Assembly (NCBI GenBank): GCA_035578155.1
Contig: JAPWDM010000004.1
Span: forward strand, 35,896,394-35,960,393
Direction of reading: 5' to 3'
DNA from: Brachynemurus nebulosus
Lineage: Eukaryota > Arthropoda > Insecta > Neuroptera > Myrmeleontidae
DNA: 64,000 nt
A model generated the notes under the pieces. That model searched no databases. It was not told the DNA's origin and saw only the letters and a program-made list of their open reading frames with translations. Below, one piece after another: positions 57,101-64,000 of this stretch. Numbering within the stretch: position 1 is the stretch's first letter; each line of letters starts with the position of its first letter. A program made the position numbers and the translations under genes.

Positions 57101-58676
57101 GTTGGACTCCGACTGCTTCTCCCAATTTATCTCCTTCTAATAAGAAAATATCCCGATAACCCGCTAAAAATTCTAATAACCTCTGGCGTTGGCCGTCAGG
57201 TAGGTGTCCTAAATCAAAATGTTCTTCAAAAGGTTTCACTGATGTTCCATTTGTAGTTAATAGACATTGATTTGTAGTTCGTTGGTCCTTTATCCCATTG
57301 TGTCCCGAGAAATCAGGTGCTTCTTCTGCTATCCCTATAGCAGTCCCCTTGGGTATTTCGATGTCTTGTTCGCTCATATTTATAACTCGTACTTGGACTA
57401 ATCCCTTATCCTTGCAGTTAGTTAAAATCCTCGCTGACATCACCCCTTGAATTAGGATTTCCTTTGGTTCAATGATGATTGTCTTTCCACACAACTCGGA
57501 TGCAGTCTGCGCTTCGCATGTGCATTCATGTCGTGCAGGTAGTTCAATACGTTCCTTTAGCGAAACTAGGAAGCGGTCAACTTCCTGTTTCTGGGAACTA
57601 TTCAGTATTGACCGTACTGAAAGCGATTGTCCTCCTACTTGACTACTATGCGTTCTGTCATCCATTTTGCTGTTGATTATGGAATTATTGAAGGTAGCCA
57701 TATCTTGCGGCAATTCTTCCTTATCATTCACCATTGAATCCGCTTTGGAATTTTTCCTTAATTTGCCCGATTGATTCGCCCTCGAATCCATTTTTTGTTT
57801 ACCCGATTGATTCGCCCTCGAATCCATTTTTTGTTTACCCGATTGATTCGCCCTCGAATCTGTTTTTAATTCGCCCGATTGATTCGCCCTCGAATCCATT
57901 TTTGATTTACCCGATTGATTCGCCCTCGAATCTATTTTTAATTCGCCCGATTGATTCGCCCTCGAATCCATTTTTGATTTACCCGATTGATTCGCCCTCG
58001 AATCTATTTTTAATTCGCCCGATTGATTCGCCCTCGAATCCATTTTTATGTTTTTTCGTTGATTCGTTTTGATTTGGACTGTAGGACCAAAATTATCTTC
58101 AGGATTAGGACCTCTTGAACTCACGAACACCTCTTTATCTTCTCTTTCTGTTTTGATTGCATCGTAGAAGACGCCGTCCTCGTATTTACTAGTTTCTACT
58201 AGTAATTTTGTATTTACCCCATATTCGGGTATAAAAAGTTGTCCCGAACCAAAGTTAATAACAGCTCCGTGTTTAAATAAAAAATCCCGACCCAACAGCC
58301 CTGCGACAGCTAGGGGTAGGTCTTCACATACCAAGAAGTCAGTGTAAAATTTAGTTTGACCCATTTGTAGTGTTACGTTAGTCTTTCCATATACTTCTAA
58401 GTTATGTCCAGTGATACCCATTAAATTACATATGTCCCTATTCCAGTCAATGTTATGCCCCTCTATGATGTCCCTTTTGAGAATAGAAACCACTGATCCT
58501 GTATCTACAATTAAGAAGCAATCGATATTATTAATTTTTACTTGTATGTAACAAGGTACTTCACAGGGTTGGTTTCCATTAATGTGAGTTATTACTGATT
58601 GTTGCTCCGACTTGTCCCGGCCTGGGGCGCGCCCGGAACAATATGCCCGTTTAAATCTTGAGGTTGTCTCAATGTA
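54198..58676 (-). CDS. pol: gypsy Pol polyprotein (PR-RT-RNase H-integrase)
   Basis: The frame is open from about 58,676, overlaps the end of gag in the -1 frame, and has no suitable ATG at its start, so it should be made by frameshifting. Counting from codon 58,493: the protease active site V-D-T-G-S lies just before residue 1. Eight 12-residue repeats ('DSRANQSG') fill residues ~150-245. Reverse transcriptase follows at ~480-660 with YLDD near 630. RNase H begins near 775 ('STDASGT') and the integrase HHCC finger spans ~974-1012 ('HDTPYSAH', 'CDGCISC'). The integrase catalytic triad is D ~1047, D ~1102 ('VTDKGTS') and E ~1139 ('VERSH'). A GPY/F-type segment ('SWEGPYRI') lies near 1279, with an acidic tail. 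The protein processes Gag, copies the RNA and integrates the DNA. All key residues seen are intact. Confidence 0.93.
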   Translation of the reverse strand, partial: YIETTSRFKRAYCSGRAPGRDKSEQQSVITHINGNQPCEVPCYIQVKINNIDCFLIVDTGSVVSILKRDIIEGHNIDWNRDICNLMGITGHNLEVYGKTNVTLQMGQTKFYTDFLVCEDLPLAVAGLLGRDFLFKHGAVINFGSGQLFIPEYGVNTKLLVETSKYEDGVFYDAIKTEREDKEVFVSSRGPNPEDNFGPTVQIKTNQRKNIKMDSRANQSGELKIDSRANQSGKSKMDSRANQSGELKIDSRANQSGKSKMDSRANQSGELKTDSRANQSGKQKMDSRANQSGKQKMDSRANQSGKLRKNSKADSMVNDKEELPQDMATFNNSIINSKMDDRTHSSQVGGQSLSVRSILNSSQKQEVDRFLVSLKERIELPARHECTCEAQTASELCGKTIIIEPKEILIQGVMSARILTNCKDKGLVQVRVINMSEQDIEIPKGTAIGIAEEAPDFSGHNGIKDQRTTNQCLLTTNGTSVKPFEEHFDLGHLPDGQRQRLLEFLAGYRDIFLLEGDKLGEAVGVQHRIITEDVPPIAKRPYRVPFAQRDTLKQHIQEMLDDGVIQPSQSPWSAPVVMVPKKSEDGTPKIRICIDFRGLNEVTKRDFYPLPNIHETIDLIGHANLFSTLDLASGYWQVAIAPQDREKTGFSTPDGHFECCRMAFGLINAPSTFQRLMDTVLSGLKGIKCFIYLDDVIVFNSTGIEEHIQRLKEVFDCMKKANLKLKPSKCHFLKPEIRYLGHIVGGNGIKPEPEKIEAVKNYPHPRSAKDVRAFLGLAGFYRRFIPRFAHIAKPLTELTKKNQVFKWNSEAQQAFEALKGSLCQEPVLQYPNFEKTFYLSTDASGTAIGAILSQMYEGQEKPIAYASRQLSRSEQNYSATERECLSVVWAVKNFRCYLYGREFVVITDHRPLKWLLGIKDPSSRLARWALTLSEYTFEIRHRPGRKHGNVDALSRIQVNIVQENATYEPFWDRNWIKMEQRADSTLQVIFEKIQQDPEYDAYFLDDDGLLYKARTATERHDKLVIPKSMVTKVIHDYHDTPYSAHMGYAKTLDRIRSKLFWVNMASDVKKYCDGCISCTQRKTPPNLKPAPLHKLPTINEPFERIALDVVGPLVTSLAGNKFLLTVQDYFTRYLEAIPLPDQKAETIARAFTEHIITRHGTPRILVTDKGTSFLSKLFEELCRQLGITKIHTTAYHPQSNGMVERSHRVLKDMLSHFVNEKQTDWDRWIPYILMAYRSTIHSSTGETPFFLLHGRDMMLPFEDVLQPRKVPYDCNENYVAEMLQRLSGAYAQVRKFNAEAVERQSHQYNKKTKTVNYEVGEIVYLHDPSAKLHKSKKLTRSWEGPYRIMEKKGPVTIKIKQVYGSKSEVVHVNRIKRYRGEINSLDDGAADEEYEDTIDREGENEDTQGVGRDEGESLPPLRIDIDLEEAREEADRAEVRRDVDDEDLGENEINQQRDMGENGNRGAQGATPPYTTRRHGPVPDHPWVLPRRI
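57761..58048 (-). repeat. in-frame 36-bp minisatellite in pol, 8 copies
   Basis: The plus-strand unit 'gattgattcgccctcgaatc' plus ~16 bases repeats eight times. Being a multiple of three it leaves pol in frame and encodes D-S-R-A-N-Q-S-G plus four variable residues (ELKI, KSKM, ELKT, KQKM). It lies between protease and reverse transcriptase. Two alternating variants suggest expansion by 72-bp steps. Confidence 0.95.
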
Positions 58677-59608
58677 TTATCATTTCTCCCGTTTGATGGC
58701 GGAACAGTCGTTCGCTGCATTTTTTTTCTACAGTAAAATTCTCTATGACCCGGTATCTTGCAATTTCTGCATACTGTTGCACTACGACATTCTTGGGCTC
58801 GATGTCCTTGCTTGTAGCAGTTAAAGCAATACAGCTGCTGGCCTCGATTCGCTGATTGCTGATTCCTTAACAAATTCCCTCTTCGAGAATTCGGTACACT
58901 TCGTGGTGATTCATTTTTTCTGGCAGTTTCCCCGTTCTCTTGAAGTTGTAGTATACCAGCGAAATGTTTAGACGTATTGAGCATAACCTGGTTTAATTCT
59001 TCTTGTTCTGCGAATTCGATAGCCCTTTCAATGCTGAGCTCCTTCTCCCGAATTAACAAGATCCCAATAACTTTCATAATTTCTCGGCGTAGTCCCAGTT
59101 TGAATTGTGACAGCAACATATCGTTATGTTTTCTTACGATCCCTTCGACCTGAGTTCTTGTTGCGGTCGCTAAATCTTCTTCTAGCACTTCCTGGCCAGC
59201 TAATTTAAGGCGAGTTACAAATTGACTCACATTTTCGTTTGCTCGTTGAAAAATTTGCGACAGTTTATATTGTGCCGCACCCGGTACCCGTAATGGAGTA
59301 AATTTTGAAATAAATTTTGCTTTAAAGTCGGAATAAGAAATAGTTCCGGATTGTAATGATGCCTCGCTTTTATAAAATTTGTATGCTTCCCCTGTTAATT
59401 TACACTTGACTATTGCTAGAATTTGATTTTCTGTTAGTGTGTCTAGCGCCGCCCGCTGTTCTAGTCTATCAAAGTATTCCCTAACATTTATGTCTTTTCC
59501 CGAAAATGTGTCAATACTGTTAGCGATAGTTCCCAAACTAGGTCTGGGTACTTCTACTGTAATGACCTTTTTGGACTCTTGACTGGTTGCTGGCTCTTGA
59601 TTAGGCAT
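58592..59608 (-). CDS. gag: gypsy Gag polyprotein (338 aa)
   Basis: It encodes the particle protein that packages element RNA. Residues ~40-200 are a retrotransposon-gag domain with the usual features ('FSGKDINVREYFDRLEQ', 'LTGEAYKFYKSE', 'SDFKAKFISKFTPL'). The C-terminal part has two zinc knuckles: C-x2-C-x4-H-x4-C ('CFNCYKQGHRAQEC'), then 'CRNCKIPGHREFYC'. I chose the ATG at 59,608 ('MPNQEP'). The frame runs further upstream to another ATG, but that would translate the leader A-run as polylysine. The stop at 58,592-58,594 lies ~60 bases past the slippery site, inside the overlap with pol. Confidence 0.92.
   Translation of the reverse strand: MPNQEPATSQESKKVITVEVPRPSLGTIANSIDTFSGKDINVREYFDRLEQRAALDTLTENQILAIVKCKLTGEAYKFYKSEASLQSGTISYSDFKAKFISKFTPLRVPGAAQYKLSQIFQRANENVSQFVTRLKLAGQEVLEEDLATATRTQVEGIVRKHNDMLLSQFKLGLRREIMKVIGILLIREKELSIERAIEFAEQEELNQVMLNTSKHFAGILQLQENGETARKNESPRSVPNSRRGNLLRNQQSANRGQQLYCFNCYKQGHRAQECRSATVCRNCKIPGHREFYCRKKMQRTTVPPSNGRNDNTLRQPQDLNGHIVPGAPQAGTSRSNNQ
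58649..58655 (-). promoter_or_regulatory. -1 ribosomal frameshift site TTTAAAC between gag and pol
   Basis: Read in the gag frame the minus strand gives T-TTA-AAC, a perfect X-XXY-YYZ heptamer. The -1 frame is open from 58,676 through pol but blocked just upstream by TGA and TAA (58,677-58,682), so a shift must occur in the ~80 bases before the gag stop. The heptamer is the only good candidate I see there. A G+C-rich stretch with the palindrome GGGCGCGCCC begins 12-15 bases downstream and could fold to promote slippage. Confidence 0.8.
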
Positions 59609-59617
59609 CTTGAAAAA

Positions 59618-59637
59618 TTTTTTTTTTTTTTTTTTTT
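59618..59637. repeat. T/A homopolymer in the gag leader
   Basis: A run of about 20 T on the plus strand (A on the element strand), directly upstream of the gag start codon. Confidence 0.9.
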
Positions 59638-59739
59638 TAAAAGGAAAAAAAAATAAGCTGAAGAACAGCTGTGACAAATATTCTCACTTGGGTTAATAAA
59701 CAACCGTTATTTTAATTACCGAGATTAAAAATAAATACC

Positions 59740-59785
59740 CCTGTCGCAGCATCTGCATAACATAGCGAATTTCCAAATTTTGGGG
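59740..59785 (-). repeat. dispersed repeat R1, end fragment (copy 4)
   Basis: 'tacccctgtcgcagcatc' and 'atagcgaatttcc' match the inverted end of R1 at 52,885-52,930, with one C missing. It abuts the truncated 5' side of the gypsy element. Confidence 0.7.
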
Positions 59786-60240
59786 ACTGGCGGATCTCAT
59801 CTAAGAACTGTACCTATTTAAAATAGTTTAGCTTTCTAAGAGTAAAAGATTTTTTAAAATCGGCTGGGTAATTAGTTTTGATATTTTTGGAACCCAAGAA
59901 CCCGAACGGACTTTGTGCAGCATAGTTGTATCCATCTAAAATAATTTAGTTCTCTAACAGTGAAAAAATTTTCAAAATCGGTCGGTTAGTTTATTTTTTA
60001 CAATAATGGGAACAGTAAACCCTGGCGGAAATCATACAACATAACCTTTATTCATCTAAAATAATTTTAGTAAAAAGTTTATCCTAACAGTAAAAAACGG
60101 GTCCTAGGGATCTCATATAACTTATGGTAGTTCGTAAGGTTCTTGTGGACATCATTTAATTACTTAATGAATTCAAATACTTTAACTTACTAACGGTGAA
60201 AAAATTTTCAAAATTTTCGACATTCGCTAAAAAAATCATT
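59779..60240 (+). repeat. degenerate ~118-bp tandem repeat (about 4 units)
   Basis: The order 'catctaaaataatttag', 'ctaacagtgaaaaaa', 'ttttcaaaatcgg' recurs near 59,800, 59,930, 60,050 and 60,170, with strong divergence. No coding frame is visible. Confidence 0.5.
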
Positions 60241-60569
60241 GAAAAATATTTGATATGTTTCGATCAATTAATGGTCAACATCAGCAAATAAAAGTTACTA
60301 AAATCGAAGAAAAGAATGAGTTATTTGTCCGTAGAAATTAAAATACAAATTCTGAAAACGAGCAAAGAAATATTGAAAAAACTAGATCGGCAAAACATTC
60401 TGACAAATAACACTACCCAACTAATACTTGCCAATTTGAATGAAACTTAACATACTTATTAAACAGCGAAAAATATTAAATACGTGTTTTTTTATTTCGG
60501 CTAAATACGCTTTTTAGGGGTAGAAAACACCATTCAACCTCTGTAGATGAAAACAGTTATAGCTAAATA

Positions 60570-61315
60570 TTTTTGAAACGGCATATTTTTTGAAAAAAGG
60601 GCTGAGTACCAAATTTGTAGAATTTAAAGCGATGCACTTGATAGTGACCCTGAAATCGATTTTCAAGGTCAGTTGAAAATGATTAGCCATTGCCGAACTT
60701 TGACCATATCCTGTACCTATAAGCAGTAATTTCATGTATTGACTCAATCTATCTTCAAAATTGATTTGTTGCGTTATTTTTCTAAAATAAAAAAAATAAA
60801 AACCTGACGAAATGAAAAAATAGGCGCAAATTTATAGAAAAAATTAGAAGAAAACATTTTTGTAAGTAATTTTAGAAGTTAAGAAAAGATTTAATATCAC
60901 TCCAATTGTAAGTTAAACATTAACTTTATGTTATATTAGAAATTTTCAAAATTTTTTAAAATTTTTATTGCTACTCTATAGTTATCATATTAGGAATTAA
61001 ATTCAACATATGATTAACTATTATTTTTCCGATTGCGATTGAGCAAGTATTTTTCAAAATTACTTCTTGATCACTTATTTTCTATCTTGCATGTGAAATT
61101 CGTTCGAATATACTTTGAACCATTTAGGGATGAAAAGTAAACTACTCCTTTTGAAAAATATTAAATGATTTTCAAATGACTTTGGAAATTGACCTCAAGG
61201 TCAACTTCAAAGTCAAGAGCATCACGAGAGTCAAGTGCTTCAAGATCATCAAGTGCATCACTTTGAACTCTATAACTTTGGTCCTAAGCACTTTTTTCAG
61301 AAAATATATCGTACC
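60570..61315. repeat. diverged ~740-bp inverted repeat
   Basis: The left 'gcatattttttgaaaaaagg', 'tagaatttaaagcgatgcac' and 'ttgat' are mirrored at the right by 'atcaagtgcatcactttgaa' and 'gcacttttttcagaaaatat'. AAGGTCA-type motifs again occur in both arms, as in the element at 50,266, but the end sequences differ. Confidence 0.5.
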
Positions 61316-61319
61316 ATAA

Positions 61320-63155
61320 TCCACTTCTATGTTGATTCCTGGTCTCTTTTCCTGCGTTTCTAATATTTATGTCAATAAAAAATGTGCTACCGTAGACAAG
61401 GATGAATAGGTACGCATTCAGACTTCACACCGTATTTTTTTGTATTTATTTTATGAGTACCTAATCTTTAATATATTAAAAATTTACGCGAAGATGGTCA
61501 CTTTATCAGCAGTATCCAAAAAAATTTAAAAATATCGGTGGTTTTTGAAAAATTAACAAAAATCGTATAATTTCTTCTCTATGAAAAATTGGGGTCAAAA
61601 GAGACGAGAAAAGAGTAAATGGGGACAACCCGTAGGGTCGACCAAAATTGAAATTCTAATATAAAATAATTTCGAACTTTTTGTATTTATACATTCAAAA
61701 AAGAAATAATAGGTACATGATGATTTTCTGTAAAAATAAACGTAGAATCTAAAATAAAGTTTATATACTCCTGTCGTTTACCCCTAAGTTTATATTCCTC
61801 CTATTCTTATTTTAGTTCAAAAAATAATTTTTCAAAAGACTAAGACATAATAATTAATAACAGTGAGATTCTACGTCCATTTTCAGACTTTTGTTTATTA
61901 AATTGCGTAAAAGCTAGTAAATGCAATAACAGATATGATGAATTTATAAGGATTTTCTTGTACTACAAAATCTTAAAAATATGGAAACGCGTACTTTTTT
62001 TTCGTTAATTGTGTTTTATTCTTTTGCACAAAATTTTAAAAATACTTTATTTTCTTAAGAAAGGGAGGCAACTTTAGTCACAGATATGCCTATGAACAGT
62101 TTTTGGTAATCCGGGAAAAACGAAAACACTTTTTAAAATTTTTTTATTGTTAAAATCGAAATGTTCTTTTAAAGAGGGTTAAAATTACCATATTTTATAT
62201 TAAAATTTTAACACAATCACTCCCTAATTAACGAGCCTTACTTAATATTAGCAAATTGAGAAAAAACACGTCAATTAGATTTTTTTACACAGATTTTATT
62301 TGTTATATAATTCAAAAGGATATTTTAAAAATGTGTATGAATGGCTTTCATTAAATAAATTTCAATATATTTTCCATTTATTTTAACAGTGGAATGTCCC
62401 TATTAGTGGCTATACTTTCGGCTTGGAGCGAATTAGACGAAGATTTTCTTCTAAAACCAAATTTAATAATTAATTAAAGAAATAAAAAAAAATTTGTGGA
62501 TTTCCTACCGTTCAAATATAATCTTTATTGTATGTAAAAATGTTATTACATTTTTTCAAAAAACTGTAAGTAAACTGTAAAATTTTCTTTACAAATATGT
62601 TAAAATAGAGAAATGTTTCCTTTTTAATTTATTTTTAACTCTTTTTAAATGATTCACTTTAAAATTTTTTAATATTTCTTAATCGAAATTTCATAAAAGA
62701 ATGTGTCAAAATTTAAAAAAATTTTTCTTTGTTAAAAAAAAAAATTGAATGTGCAAAATTATTTAATATTAGAATGCTCTGATTATACAATTCTAATCAT
62801 AACTGTATTGTCAATTGGATAAAAAATTACGTAAAAATATTATTGTTTGAATATGATTTAACGTAATTTTTATACGATTGAAGCAAACTCTTATTAATTT
62901 TAGGAAGGTGTAAATATAATCTAAATTCTGATCATATCACATAACAGATATCGTCGGGATTTTTTTTGTAAAAAAAAATGGAACAGAGATACATTATAAA
63001 AACATTTAACTGACAGAGAAATAGAATATAGCCGAATCGTTAAATTGGATTAAAAAAATCATGACACGCTACTTATAAAGCGGCTTTTTTCGAATTTAGC
63101 TCGCAAAAAATGAGACAGAAAAAAAAAGAATGCGAGTGCGAGTGAAATGGAGAAC
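61320..63155. other. unassigned A/T-rich DNA
   Basis: No gene, RNA or repeat is supported. Confidence 0.3.
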
Positions 63156-63159
63156 GACA

Positions 63160-63437
63160 TATTTCCTAGTTTTTCTCGAAAAGTAAGTAATTTAGAGCAA
63201 CGGTATAAAAACATTTTTTATGCGTTTTACCTTTTACAATGGCTTAGTGTAAAAAAAAATTTGAAAAATTGCTTAATTCTGGCAAAAAACTCATTTTGTT
63301 GACAAAAAACGCCCGGAAAACCTACTTCTGGGCATCCGACGTGTCTGGCTAACGAACTCATCCAACGATTTGGAAAATCGAATTCGCACACAAAATTTCA
63401 TAAGCATTAAACGCTTCGTTCGAGAGTTATCGCGCGG

Positions 63438-63473
<36 letters not shown>

Positions 63474-63600
63474 TTTAGTGAATATCATTTTCGTATTCTA
63501 GGGACCTCAAAACATATTTCTGATATGGTCTCGGGCTTAGGTCGCACCATGACACCTGGCGTAAAAGCTGAATTTCCAGTTTTGGAAATTCGCTAAAATG
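63160..63600 (+). repeat. dispersed repeat R1, copy 5 (with internal microsatellite)
   Basis: It shares 'gacgtgtctggctaacgaac', 'cgcttcgttcgagagt', a (TA)n tract at 63,442-63,470, 'gtgaatatcattttcg' and 'ggaaattcgctaaa' with copy 3, in the same order. The microsatellite sits at the same internal position in both. Confidence 0.65.
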
Positions 63601-63604
63601 CAAT

Positions 63605-64000
63605 TCTGCGAGAAAAAAAAACGATAGAAATTAATGATACAACAATATTTTTGAATGTCACCGTTTGTGTACTATAAATTCATATAAACCTTGATTGTTA
63701 AACTGTCAATCATTCTCTGAATGAGTTCCCAATTAATAATTAGTAAATTTTTTTTTTTTTTTTTTTTTTAATAGTTAAAATTTTACCCAAAACGAAAAAT
63801 ACATAAATAAATTCTCTAATTATATTTTTAAAATTACACGATTTGTTAAAGTAATAACATTATTTGTACATTAATAATAAAAGCCAGTTTAGCTGCGACA
63901 GCAGATTACAATACCCGTGTAAAACAATTAAATTATTTATTATAATTATGAATGAATGTAATGTGATATACTAGTAGGTATCACACACATACATATGTAC
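63605..64000. other. unassigned A/T-rich DNA with a T-run
   Basis: Nothing supported apart from a run of about 20 T near 63,750. Confidence 0.3.

Larger units (their letters stand above)
53346..59735 (-). mobile_element. Ty3/gypsy LTR retrotransposon, 5' LTR not found
   Basis: Reading right to left: gag (59,608-58,592), overlapping pol (to 54,198), ~300-bp 3' untranslated part, polypurine tract, and one LTR (53,346-53,881). Domain order PR-RT-RNase H-IN defines Ty3/gypsy. There is no envelope-like frame. A second LTR is missing: within 80 bases upstream of gag the sequence changes to an inverted R1 segment ('tacccctgtcgcagcatc' at ~59,740). The 5' end was lost or replaced, and no target duplication can be given. 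Both frames are otherwise intact. Confidence 0.85.

Noticed and set aside
57734..58072. 112-codon plus-strand frame with 'YPIDSPSNPF' repeats
   Set aside because: It is the antisense shadow of the in-frame 36-bp repeats of pol.
59609..59677. Upstream ATG extending Gag by 23 residues
   Set aside because: The extension would translate the leader homopolymer as polylysine. The ATG at 59,608 starts the plausible protein.

Overview
The window is eukaryotic, A+T-rich and almost certainly from an insect. I infer this from the insect-type Ty3/gypsy element, a zf-TTF/DUF4371 hAT transposase, several MITE families and long (TA)n tracts. The order cannot be fixed; a hemipteran would fit, but that is a guess. 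I recognise no intact single-copy host gene. The window reads as a gene-poor, transposon-built region.

Layout. 1-6.5 kb: mostly unassigned A/T-rich DNA with a hairpin, a ~32-bp minisatellite and a 225-bp TA-flanked MITE. 6.49-9.07 kb: a 2.6-kb TA-flanked element with inverted ends, holding four ~160-bp repeats and a (TA)n tract. 10.5-16.5 kb: an unidentified 178-codon membrane-like ORF, a 1.5-kb TIR element, a copy of dispersed family R1, a transposase helix-turn-helix relic and a palindromic MITE. 18,363-28,349: a compound LTR retrotransposon, LTR-internal-LTR-internal-LTR with an exact 4,630-bp period, flanked by one 4-bp duplication (CGGT). Each unit encodes a 404-aa coiled-coil, gag-like protein on the minus strand and has no pol. 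29-34 kb: short repeats, a hAT-type MITE and a (TA)n copy. 34.5-36.5 kb: a Foldback-like element whose arms are ~125-bp tandem units in opposite orientation, interrupted by a perfect 86-bp-arm hairpin insertion. 37-39.2 kb: two inverted-repeat elements, one carrying a nested MITE. 41.2-42.9 kb: a tandemly duplicated repeat. 43.46-43.63 kb: a hAT MITE with 8-bp TSD. 44,436-47,617: a complete-ended hAT transposon with perfect 8-bp TSD and a frameshifted transposase. 48.9-51.0 kb: two large palindromes. 51.2-53.0 kb: R1 inverted copies and a nested palindromic MITE. 53,346-59,735: a Ty3/gypsy element with gag, pol and 3' LTR on the minus strand; its 5' LTR was not found. 59.8-63.6 kb: a ~118-bp degenerate tandem repeat, a decayed inverted repeat and another R1 copy.

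The only well-supported proteins belong to mobile elements. The gypsy gag and pol lie in overlapping frames joined by a canonical -1 slippery heptamer (TTTAAAC). Pol has an intact catalytic series (protease DTG, RT YLDD, RNase H, integrase zinc finger and DDE), so its coding part looks recently active. The compound LTR element has no enzymes of its own and would depend on others, as would the MITEs. Repeat boundaries were read by eye and may be off by several bases.
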